DNA of 64,000 bases, taken from assembly GCA_949775045.1 (NCBI GenBank), contig OX459095.1, forward strand, positions 35,082,768 through 35,146,767. The letters run 5' to 3'. The DNA comes from Metridium senile (Eukaryota; Cnidaria; Anthozoa; Actiniaria; Metridiidae). The notes beneath the pieces are model-generated. The model did no database searches and was not told the origin of the DNA. It saw only the letters and a list, made by a program, of their open reading frames with translations. A program made the translations under genes and the position numbers. Shown here piece by piece: positions 10,490 through 20,822 of this stretch (positions are counted from its first letter, which is position 1; each line of letters opens with the position of its first letter).

Positions 10490-10759
10490 ATGGAGTACCA
10501 GAAAACTTTGGACTACATAAGAGAGAATAGACTTTTCCATATCGATACTCTCAGGCAACTGAGAAAAATGATGATCAATTCTGTGGCAAACTGGAATTTG
10601 TCCGTTACGACTAGATCTCAAGAGCAGCTTCAAGAGCTACATACAATTTTAAGAAACTACAGAAGCTACGAAGGAAGGATGCTACCGATCCTGGCTAAAT
10701 GGGATGAACTTGAAGAAGAACTTTTGTCCAAACTGATAAACAATGAAAAAAAAAACTGA
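10490..10759 (+). CDS. Small coiled-coil-like protein, unknown
   Basis: An 89-residue ORF from the first good ATG, MEYQKTLDYIRENRLFHI..., to the stop at 10757-10759. It is charged and helix-prone, with a Leu/Glu-rich end (WDELEEELLSKLINNEKKN) that could form a coiled coil. A possible 3' splice site (CGTGTATATAG near 10442) precedes it, so it may be the last exon of a longer transcript. It ends 25 bp before the nested fold-back element. I do not recognise the family. As element cargo it could be an accessory factor. The alternative is a chance ORF; codon-level evidence is limited. Confidence 0.4.
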   Translation: MEYQKTLDYIRENRLFHIDTLRQLRKMMINSVANWNLSVTTRSQEQLQELHTILRNYRSYEGRMLPILAKWDELEEELLSKLINNEKKN

Positions 10760-10784
10760 ACGTAATTTCCAGATGCAAGGTTAA

Positions 10785-13432
10785 GAGACTGTCTCTGTAA
10801 GAACCTCATGACCCCTGGAGATTGAAAAATAGAATTCTTTCAAACTTTGTGTGTAGAATGCCTTTCATATGGGTACTTTGAAAATCGGGTTCATAATGAG
10901 TCTCGTTAAATTTTCGCTTAGTTTCAGGGGGGTCAAGTTGAAGGCCAAAATTAGGTTTTTGGCCACTTCTCGTTATTGAAATTTGACTGATGTTTGAACC
11001 TCTGTATCTCTATGAACATTTCGTTTAAAACTTATTTCTTTCAGATATTAATAGATGTATATCTTGCCAATAATGGGGCACTCTCAAAATTTTGAAAACA
11101 TTTATTTAATTAGAAAAAAAATAACTTTACGACACGCAAAAAATGAGGTTTCGCAGTTAGCTAAAATATGATCAAATATAAAAAATCACAACTCAAAAGT
11201 AGATCATCGCAAGGCTATAAAATTATTATGGTGGAAAGATAAAATATTGGTCTTTCATGAGATACAAAAACATTTTGCGGCTAGCAAGATTTTGGCATAC
11301 TATAGGTAGACGAAAATTCCATATTTTCGAGTTTTGACATATTAAGTCAAAATACGAATGTCGACATTTCGGTATAAATTTTGCATGAAATGGTCATTAT
11401 TTCATAGTTTAACTTGACTCTGGACAGTCTAAGACTTTATTTGCACTTTAAATGCTATCTAGCATGTTTTTGAGAAGAGTTTAGCAATCTCACACGCATG
11501 CTGTTAAAGATCAAATTGTCACTCTATGATCAGTAAAAATACAACAATCCGTTCGCTCACTATACATCATGATAGACTAATTTTAGCAAGTAAAAACATC
11601 ATTGTATGGGTAAGTTACTCTAGATGCATTCAATTGAATGATGTTATGTTTTTCCGAACAAAATAAACTAAAGAAAACTGACCTTTGTGTTGACTCACTG
11701 AACTGTCAGCCGTCAGCAAAAAGTGCATCGTTTCGTCAATATTCTTTGGTTTCAGTCTATAGTTTTTCTCCTATTATAGACTTTGAACGGTGTTTTATGG
11801 TAAAAGGTCACTCTTGTAAATGTATTTAGGACCAGCTCAATAACATTATTTGCTCCACGAATGTCTCGTACAGTATATATTCTAACACCAAAAGCCGCTG
11901 ACCAGCAAAACAAATTGAGCTGTCAAACGCACGTGCAAAATGTCGGCTTCGAACGGACCCTTCGAACGCTGTTAGTTTGCATGCCGACGTGAATTGTGGA
12001 AATCATCTTTTGGGCTTAAACTACTAATGTGTACAGATGACATAAAAAGCCATCTGCTAACCTTCCATCTTTCACGGGAAGAGTGATTCGGAATATCAGC
12101 TGAACTTGGCTAGGACAGGAAAGTTTAATGTATCGGAGGATGTTTCAAGTTGGTGCGTTTGTCCTCGACATAGACACAGTCTTGGCAAATTGTGGAAACC
12201 TAGCAAAAGGTCTTGTAATTTGCTGAACTACAGTGGTAGTTTTTTTTCTGTTCTAAGGTTGGGATTTCAGCGTCAACGAAATTTCGCCCGGAATCATTGT
12301 TTAGCTGGTCAGCGGCTTTTGATGTTAAAATATAACTGACTGAGACATTCTTCGAGCAAATAGTTGCTTTTTATTGACCTTACCCTACGTGAATGAGCAA
12401 GAGTGACTTTCTACCATAAAATACTGTTCAAAGCCTATAATAGGAGAAAAAACTATAGACTGAAACCAAAGAATATTGACGAAATCATGCACGTTTTGCT
12501 GACGGCTATCAGTTCAGTGAGTGTTGACTCAAAGGTCAGTTTTCTTTAGTTTATTTTGTTCGGAAAAACATAACATCATCCAATTGAATGCATCTAGAGT
12601 AACTTACCCATAAAATGATGTTTTTACTTGCTAAAATTAGTCTATCATGATGTATAGTGAGCGAACGGATTGTTGTATTTTTACTGATCATCGAGTGACA
12701 ATTCGATCTCTAACAGCATGCGTGTGAGATTGCTAAACTCTTCTCAAAAACATGCTAGATAGCATTTAAAGTGCAAATAAAGTCTTAGACTGTCCAGAGT
12801 CAAGTTAAACTATGAAATAATGACCATTTCATGCAAAATTTATACCGAAATGTCGACATTCGTATTTTGACTTAATATGTCAAAACTCGAAAATATGGAA
12901 TTTTCGTCGACCTATAGTATGCCAAAAACCTGCTGACCGCAAAATGTTTTTGTATCTTATGAAAGACCAATCTTTCATCTTTCCACCATAATAATTTTAT
13001 AGCCGTGCGATGATCTACTTTTGAGTTGTGATTTTTTATATTTGATCATATTTTAGCTAACTGCGAAACCTCATTTTTTGCGTGTCGTAAAGTTATTTTT
13101 TTTCTAATTAAATAAATGTTTTCAAAGCTTTGAGAGTGCCCCATTATTGGCGAGATATACATCTATTAATATCTGAAAGGAATAAGTTTTAAACGAAATG
13201 TTCATAGAGATACAGAGGTTCAAACATCAGTCAAATTTCAATAACGAGAAGTGGCCAAAAGCCTAATTTTGGCCTTCAACTTGACCCCCCTGAAACTAAG
13301 CGAAAATTTAACGAGACTCATTATGAACCCGTTTTTCAATGTACCCATATGAAAGGCATTCTACACACAAAGTTTGAAAGAATTCTATTTTTCAATCTCC
13401 GGGGGTCATGAGGTTCTTACAGAGACAGTCTC
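10785..13432. mobile_element. 2.65-kb TTAA-flanked fold-back element
   Basis: A giant inverted repeat: the left arm runs from 10785 (GAGACTGTCTCTGTAAGAAC) to about 11905 and is matched by the right arm from about 12303 to 13432. TTAA flanks both sides (10781-10784 and 13433-13436), the target duplication used by piggyBac and Kolobok. Arm identity is high with scattered substitutions. The ~400-bp loop has no gene. Non-autonomous; nested within the larger transposon. Confidence 0.85.
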
Positions 13433-13735
13433 TTAATCATCCTACTCCTATACCCGAACAAAGCATGGGATTTCAGAACCGTTAAATAAGGAGGCTTTCT
13501 TAATCATCATTCTTCGTGATACTGGCAGAACTGGTTGTTATCCAAAAGGACAGTTGTATAAAGAACAATTGTACCACATTTCTTACCAATATTTTTAGTA
13601 AACATTTGTAGGCTAAAGCAGTAGGCGTGGCATGGGTTGTGTTACAACACAGTGTTTATCATATATTCCGTAAATAAAATGTTCAGATCACTTTAATTTG
13701 TTTGTTCGTAACTTGCCTTTTTTTTTAATTCTGAA
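13433..13735. other. Non-coding spacer
   Basis: About 300 bp between the fold-back element and the tandem array, with no gene or strong repeat seen. Confidence 0.4.
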
Positions 13736-14155
13736 TAGTTTCTGCCCAGTTTTTGCGTAGTTTCTGCCTATTCTGCCTAGTTTCTGCCTATTCTGTTTAC
13801 ATTCTGTTTAAATTCTGCCTATTCTGTTTACATTCTGCCTAGTTTCTGCCTAGTATTCTGTTTGAATTCTGCCTAGTTTCTGCCTATTCTGTTTACATTC
13901 TGTCTAGTTTCTGCCTATTCTGTTTAAATTCTGCCTAGTTTCTGCCTAGTTTCTGCCTATTCTGTTTGAATTCTGTCTAGTTTCTGCCTATTCTGTTTAA
14001 ATTCTGCCTAGTTTCTGCCTAGTTTCTGCCTAGTTTCTGCCTATTCTGTTTGAATTCTGTCTAGTTTCTGCCTATTCTGTTTAAATTCTGCCTAGTTTCT
14101 GCCTAGTTTCTGCCTAGTTTCTGCCTAGTTTCTGCCTAGTTTCTGCCTATTCTGT
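13736..14155. repeat. Tandem array of TTTCTGCCTA units
   Basis: About 420 bp of interspersed units, mainly GTTTCTGCCTA and TTCTGTTTAAA/TTCTGTTTGAA, forming higher-order repeats of roughly 30-60 bp. It ends about 60 bp before the start codon of the transposase-like gene, so it occupies the promoter or 5' leader of that gene. Confidence 0.85.
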
Positions 14156-14216
14156 CTTTGTGGTGCGTTTGTTTGCAGCTGCAATGCCGGATTCTTACTA
14201 CTGAAAATAAACAATC

Positions 14217-17200
14217 ATGGATAACGAAAAAGACAAGGAAAGAGAACGACTTAAAAGGTCAAAAGAGTGCGAAAAAGAGCGCAAGCGTCAGCTGAATTGC
14301 GAACGGGTGAGGAGACATCGAATGAAAAAGGCGGAGTCAACAACTGGAAATGGAGAATTTAGTAGTCGTGCAACTTTCAAGCGAGCTCTAGACAAGGCAA
14401 GAGGATCGTTGCCTTCTTCTCCACTTAAGAAGGCAAAGGTTATCCAAACCCTGATGTCAAGTCCAACTACAAAAAAACTACTGACACCTTCAACAAAACC
14501 CGAAGATGCAACTGCACAGGCGATGGTACAAGACCTCAAGGACACGTTGTCAAAAGTGAAGAGCAAGAGAAGCGACGATGCAAGAGCGGCCATGAACGTG
14601 GGGATATCTCTACTTTGTGGGCAGAACGTAGCTGCTACTACATCTAAAACAAAAATTGCATCAACACTGGGTATAAACAGGAGGAGAATCTCACAATGTC
14701 TTCAACACCGATATAGCGCAATGAGTAAAGGAACAGGCTGGACAGCACTCCAGAGGAAAACGAGGAAAGATGCCACTCCCGAAGAAGTCAGGAGGGCGGC
14801 GTATGACTTTTGGCACAGTCCAGGCATATCACGCCCAACTGGAAACAAAAGGGATGTGGCAAGGGACCGCATTGGGCCAAAAGAGTATGTACACCATGAG
14901 AAGTATATACTGGAAAAGACGCAGACAGAGGTATATGAGGCCTTCAAAAAGAAATATCCTGACTTTAAGATTGGCCAAAGGTATGTCATATCATAGTTGA
15001 GTTTCTTATGAAGGGAATAGCTTTTATTGCATAGCATTCCAGTCATTTTCACTCAAAACGTTAAATATTGGTTACAAAATATTTTTATTTTATTTTTATG
15101 CACGACAACGCGCGGTGTGGAACGCCTGGGTTATTTTGTTTATATAACCGATTAGTCAACCTCGTTCCCAGGGCCTTTTTCCGCGAGGAAGAAAAGACCC
15201 TGGCATCGGCTGGTTTTTACTCCCACTATATGTGGGTGTTCGATTGGTGTATACCGCTGAAATGTCAAATTTACCGGCGCTGTTTTTTTCATCGAGAAAA
15301 GTTTTGCATTTTTAATTTTCACCCTGAAAAGACCTTTCATACTGCGAGTTACAGCCTCAAAAGTTAAATTTACTAAACCCAAGACCAATTTAACACTTCA
15401 AGAATGCTGTAACAAGGTATTTGGTGTACGAAAAATGTTTTGAAGTGGTCTTTTTTTGCTTTTGATATGAAAACTGAAAACTCGTACGACTTTCATACTG
15501 AATACTTTGAAAAAAGTTTTCTTGACTCAAATTAATTTTGTATGTAAGTTTATCATCATATAAAATATGCATATTCAAATAAGTGTGAATTGTTTTTCTC
15601 CTTTAGATCGTTTTAAGTCTGTTTGATAGTTAGAAAAATATAAAATGAAAGTCCTTTTTTGCAGATGTAAAACTTAATATTAAGTGTTGTAACGGAAACT
15701 GACTTTGTTTTTCTCGAAAAAGAAAATTGGTTAGCTCAAAAGAAATTCATCAGCCTGCCTTGGTTATGTATTTTTCTTGGCCTTTGTATTGTTGTGTAGA
15801 TTGCAGTTTACTAGCTTCGAAGTGAGTATGAAGACGAAAGTCGCTCATTTCAATAACTGAAAAATTTGTCACATTTCGGTATAAAAGCTATCCGTTCTAT
15901 GACTGCGTTATCCAGGTTTGTTTCCTTAGCTTACATTTTTTTAACAAAAACTCTTAGTTTAAGTGTTGAGTTTTTACTTTAAGTTTAAGATTATATCCAT
16001 GCATGTACAAATTAATTTTGCAAATCGATCATGCCGGCTGACTTCCTGAGCCTTTGCGCTCTGCTTTGCTGCTATTAAATTGTGAAAAATAAAATTATTC
16101 TCAACCCTAGATCTTCAAAAAATCCTTTGTATAATTTTTCCTGAAGTTACTTATTTTTCATTTTTACATTTCTGTATTTTTTTTAGTTTCCCGAAGATTG
16201 TAAATTTCATTCAAGCAATAAAATAAAGTGTTAGCCAATCAAAATTAAGTATTCACTTAGCCAATCAGAATCAATATTCGACCAGCCGATGCCAGGGTCT
16301 TTTCTCCTCACAGAAAAAGGCCCTGGGAACGAGGTTGCCGATTAGTGCTTGAATGAAATTTACAATCTTCGGGAAACTATAAAAAAATACAGAAATGTAA
16401 AAATAAAAATTCAGTAACTTCAGGAAAAATTATACAAATCATTTTTTGAAGATCTAGGGTTGAGAATGATTTTTTTCTTCACAATTTAATAGCATGAGTG
16501 CAGAGCGCAAAGGCTCAGGAAGTCAGCATCGATTTGCAAAATTAATTTGTGATAATACATGCATGGATATAAAGTAAAAACTCAACACTTATACTAAGAG
16601 TTTTCGTTAAAAAAATGTAAGGAAACAAACCTGGATAACGCAGTCATTGTCCATATTAAACTGAAATCGATAGCTTTAGCTTTTATACCGAAATGTGACA
16701 AATTTTTCAGTTATTGAAATGAACGACTTTCGTCTTCATGCGATGCAAAGAAGTCACTACGAAGTAAACTGCAATCTACACAACAATGCAAAGGCCAAGA
16801 AAAATACATAACCAAGGCAGGGTAAATGGATTTCTTTTCAGATAACTTATTTTCTTTTTCGAGAAAAAGCAAAGTCAGTTTCCGTTACAACACTTAATAT
16901 TAAGATTACATCTGCAAAAAAGGACTTTCATTATATATTTTTCTAACTATCAAACAGACTTAAAACGATCTAAAGGAGAAAAACAATTCACAATTATTTG
17001 AATATGCATATTTTAATTGACGATAAACTTACATACAAAATTAATTTGAGTCAAGAAAACATTTTCAAAGTATTCAGTATGAAAGTTGTACGAGTTTTCA
17101 GTTTTCATAAAAGCAAAAAAAGACCTTCAAAACGTTTTTCGTAAACCAAATACCTTGTTACAGCATTCTTGAAGTGTTAAATTGGTCTTGGGTTTAGTAA

Positions 17201-20059
17201 ATCTAACTTTTGAAGCTTAAACTCGCAGTATGAAAGGTCTTTTCAGGGTGAAAATGCAAAACTTTTCTCGGTGAAAAAAAAAAACAGCGCCGGTAATTTT
17301 GACATATCATAAACACTTTTTAACATATCATAAACACACATTTATAAACACCAATCGAACACCCAGAAATACTGGGTGTAAACCGGCCAGCCGATGCCAG
17401 GGTCTTTTCACCCTCGCGGAAAAAGGCCCTGGGAACGAAGTTGCGATTTTCGATGTTTTTAGCACAAAAACTACAAACGGTGACCCCCATTTTTTATCTT
17501 ATAAACTACTAAAGTAAGTCTTCTTTTAGTTTTTGACAAACATGACATTTTTTTATCCCAGAGATAAATCAGCTTTTTCTACTTTTTTTTGACCCTCAAA
17601 ACGACGAAAAGCGGCCATTTCGCTCGAGACGTACGGACTTTTTCTCACAAAAAGGTAATTATTTTGACGTTTTGTGTCAAAAATAGCTTTATTTCCAAAT
17701 ACTATGAGTTTCAAAAACATTTTATTGCCTTCTTTTATTATGACTGGCATTTTTTACTTTAATTTTCTTTCTCGTTTTTGCATATCAAAGAATTGCCTAA
17801 AAAAAGTTGTCCTTCTTTTGCATGTCATATTTGGTGTTCTTACCTTATTTGGTAGTGTCGATAGAACAGTTTTTCGCTTTTCCCCCCGTTATTTTGAGTC
17901 CAAACTTGTTAAAAACTTCCAGATATCATAGATTTGACTTTTTCTTTCAGTCGGCCATTTTAAAACAGTTCAGAAACGAGGCTTAAAGCAGGAAGCCCAA
18001 ATTTATGAAAATGTACAGGGATCCCGCACGAAGGACAACAATATGATATGATATGCCACCAAGACATTCGCAGCTTGCGAAAAATGCCGAAATTGCCGAC
18101 TTTGAGGCTATTTTGCGCGAAAACAACGTAGGTCATTTCTTTTAGCTAATTTGATGTGTCTAATTTAGTTTGATCAACAGGCAAAGTATCAGAAAATTGA
18201 TGTTTACTTTGCTTTTTCCCCCAAACGTCCTAAAGTCTTAATTAAAACTATGAAAAACTGTTAAAAAAACTCCTCATTTATAGTTCTCCAAAAGTACAAA
18301 AAGACACTGGAAACATTATACATATCAGCTAAAGCCGTTGATGTTTTATAATCTCTACAGATACTTCGAGTCATGCAAACCGTTTTTTGTCATCCCGGCG
18401 CGGCTAAAAGACCGAAACTCTTGCTGCTGTCGGATGCATGTCGAGATTAACATGCTGTTTAAGAGCCTGATGGAGTTCCGCAGAAAACAGGAAGGAGTGA
18501 AGGTATATCTTTCTCTAACAGATCTTGTATCGGAAACGCTCTGTCCGATTACCGATGAATCAGCGACATACCATCAGAAAAAATGTATAGAGCGAACGTG
18601 TACAGAGTGCGGTATAAAAAATCTTGTTTTGCTGCCAGAAGAAAAGGAATCAAAGCCTGATAATGAGGTTCAATGGCAACGATTCGAATATATTGAAATA
18701 GCGGAGAAAAGAAAGTTGAAAATTGTAACTAAAGTAACACCAGTGTCAGAACTTGCGAAATATTTTTTAAAACAAGTAGAGAAGTTTCCAGGGCATCAAT
18801 TCAGAGCTTCCTGGCAGCAAACGCAGATGACAAATTTGATCAAAAACCTGCCCGTCAACCACGCTGTCGCGGTACATGATTACTCGGAAAACTTTACATG
18901 TCAACATCAGGACCAAATCCAGTCCCTCTACTTTGGTCAGACACAAGTTTCCATACACGTGACTGTTCTGCACAGACATGCTGTTGAAATAGATGAAGAG
19001 CCCGGTACAGTTGTGACGGAACATCTTTTTGTGATATCGCCCGACGTAACACATGATTCGCATGCAGTGCATTACAACCGCGTACTTCTTTCGAACTACC
19101 TGAAAGATATCGGATGTAGGATTGATATCTTACATGAGTGGACGGACGGGTGCTCTGCTCAATATAAGAGCAGACACTGCATAGGCGACATCTCTTGTTC
19201 GAAAACTGATTTTGGATTCCAAACAATCCGGAATTATTTCGAAACGTCGCATGCGAAGGGCCCTCAGGATGGTGCCGGTGCAAATTTAAAATACAAATGC
19301 GACATGGCTGTAATAAAACGACAAGTCACAATCCAAGATGCCAAAGATCTGTATGACTTTGCCAGCAAAGAATTCACAGAGCCTGCACCTACAAGGTACC
19401 AGTCTCAAAATGTGAGACTGAAACGAAGAGTCTACTTCTATGCGGCAACAATCGATAGGAATAGATCGACTCGTTTGTTCAATGAAGTGGACAACAACAG
19501 AAAGATCCACAGTATCATCAGTGGGTCAGAGAAACACAAACTATCCACGAAAGAACTTTCATGTTATTGCAGTCGATGCTTACACGGGCAGTATTCTTCT
19601 TGTGAAAGTACAGCCTATGTCCCGTCATGGACAGAGATCACAATGACACCTGAACGGTCCCTTGGTGATCAGAGGATTACCCGATCAGCATTCGTAGAGC
19701 AAACAGAACAAATCGCTGATCTAGCCTGCAAAGGATCGATCGTTGCAATTGCCTCAGCCGACAGAGGAGAAGAGTACTACCTATTGAAAGTACTGCATGA
19801 TGAGCCAGAAATTCTACAAAAACTAACAACAGATGACTGGGGTTCCAGATATCGAACTGGATCAAAGGTGCTAAGGGGACGTTTTCTCCAAAGAGTTGAC
19901 AACAGTGAGAAACTTTACGAAGTGATTGAGGATAAAGAAACACTTGTATATGCATCTACTGTCAGATTTATCTGTCAGGAGCTGCAAGAAGTTGGAACAC
20001 GTTACAAGGTAGATGTGAAACAACACGAAGAAATCCTAGGATCGCTCAATGGCTTTTAA
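14217..20059 (+). CDS. DDE-type transposase-like protein, two exons
   Basis: Exon 1 is 14217-14980 (donor CAAAG|GTATGT) and exon 2 is 18361-20059 (acceptor CTCTACAG). The junction codon reads ...KIGQR|YFESCKPFF..., giving 820 residues with no internal stop. The N-terminus is very basic and charged (KERERLKRSKECEKERKR), with a helix-turn-helix-like stretch near TKTKIASTLGINRRRIS. A Cys-rich segment follows (NSCCCRMHVEINML; later CIERTCTECG). The core has conserved-looking acidic positions: HDYSENF (D about 428), HEWTDGCSAQYKSRH (D about 517), and YFETSHAKGPQDGAGA (E about 549 or D about 558). These suit a DDE/DDD RNase H-fold transposase. It is the only complete recombinase-like gene in the 16.5-kb element, so it probably mobilises it (inference). 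The superfamily is unassigned. Nested repeats fill the intron. TGA/TAA-free length and clean splice sites suggest recent activity. Confidence 0.75.
15157..16337. mobile_element. Intronic TIR element with 9-bp duplication
   Basis: The ends are CAACCTCGTTCCCAGGGCC and its inverse. The flanks are CCGATTAGT on both sides (15148-15156 and 16338-16346), a 9-bp duplication as in Mutator-like elements (8 bp in hAT or P is possible if one base is chance). No coding capacity was seen. It sits in the transposase intron. Confidence 0.7.
15157..17446. repeat. 2.3-kb intronic palindrome
   Basis: The interior of the 15157-16337 element (from about 15160 to 16222) recurs in reverse complement from about 16348 to 17446, ending in another CCCTGGGAACGAAGTTG terminus. 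The result is a long hairpin of two opposed copies with arms of about 1.05 kb. Confidence 0.75.
17447..18360 (+). other. Rest of transposase intron
   Basis: AT-rich, no gene seen. It ends with the polypyrimidine-AG acceptor TATAATCTCTACAG at 18360. Confidence 0.5.
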
Positions 20060-20120
20060 TGATATTTTGGACTTATTGAAAAAACGAGACGATCTTATTC
20101 CTATTGACTGTTTCCGGTAT

Positions 20121-20513
20121 TGAACTGTGTCTTAACAGACATGAAGGTTATTCTACTTTCTATTCGCCGGTTTCGTTGTGCTGACAGTATACGCTACGCG
20201 GTAGTATTGAACTGTGTCTTAACTGACATGAAGGTTATTCTACTTTCTATTCGCCGGTTTCGTTGTGCTGACAGTATACGCTACGCGGTAGTATCATTGA
20301 TTGAACTGTGTCTTAACAGACATGAAGGTTATTCTACTTTCTATTCGCCGGTTTCGTTATGCTGACAGTATACGCTACGCGGTAGTATTGAACTGTGTCT
20401 TAACAGACATGAAGGTTATTCTACTTTCTATTCGCCGGTTTCGTTGTGCTGACAGTATACGCTATGCAGTAGTATTGAACTGTGTCTTAACGGACATGAC
20501 GGTTATTAACTGA
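20121..20513. repeat. 87-bp tandem repeat, 4.4 copies
   Basis: Units begin TGAACTGTGTCTTAAC at 20121, 20208, 20302, 20389 and 20476 (partial). Spacing is 87 bp except one 94-bp step. Near-identical copies imply recent expansion. The array starts only 60 bp after the transposase stop, so it likely lies in its 3' UTR. Because 87 is a multiple of three, chance ORFs run through it. Confidence 0.95.
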
Positions 20514-20570
20514 ATAGGTTTGCCCTGAAGAGTTTTGTTTGGTATGACTTTGACATAATTGATAGAATGA

Positions 20571-20612
20571 TAGCTCATTACGATGTAACCACCGTTACAT
20601 CGTAATGAGCTA
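20571..20612. repeat. Perfect 19-bp hairpin
   Basis: The stem TAGCTCATTACGATGTAAC (20571-20589) pairs exactly with 20594-20612 around a CACC loop. It sits between the convergent 3' ends of the transposase (+) and BEN (-) genes. Could be an RNA processing structure or a protein-binding palindrome (inference). Confidence 0.8.
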
Positions 20613-20822
20613 GCAATCTATATCAACAAGGCTTGTTATTTGCTGGCTGGAATGTTCGGGAAACACTGCCCTCAGTCTTGGATGAACAACTTTTTCATTC
20701 ATTTATTTTGTTTGTAAGAGAGTTCCTACAATATATAATTTAATTTTAGTCTAAGTTCTGCCTGCAGTGTTAAAAATCACGTGCAAAATGTTAGAACGCA
20801 CAAAATCAGATGTCACAGTTTA

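Noticed and set aside
13736..14155. CRISPR or coding repeat
   Set aside because: Mixed tandem units with no spacer structure and no long open frame.
14217..14996. Separate 259-aa gene
   Set aside because: The last codons follow a GT donor at 14981. Joining to 18361 continues the protein in phase, so it is exon 1.
14217..20059. Naming the transposase Sola, Academ, Zisupton or Novosib
   Set aside because: The 4-bp duplication allows several families, and I could not match the motifs to one with certainty.
20120..20513. Repeat proteins (81 and 70 aa)
   Set aside because: Open only because the 87-bp unit is divisible by three; no ATG context, splice support or known motif.
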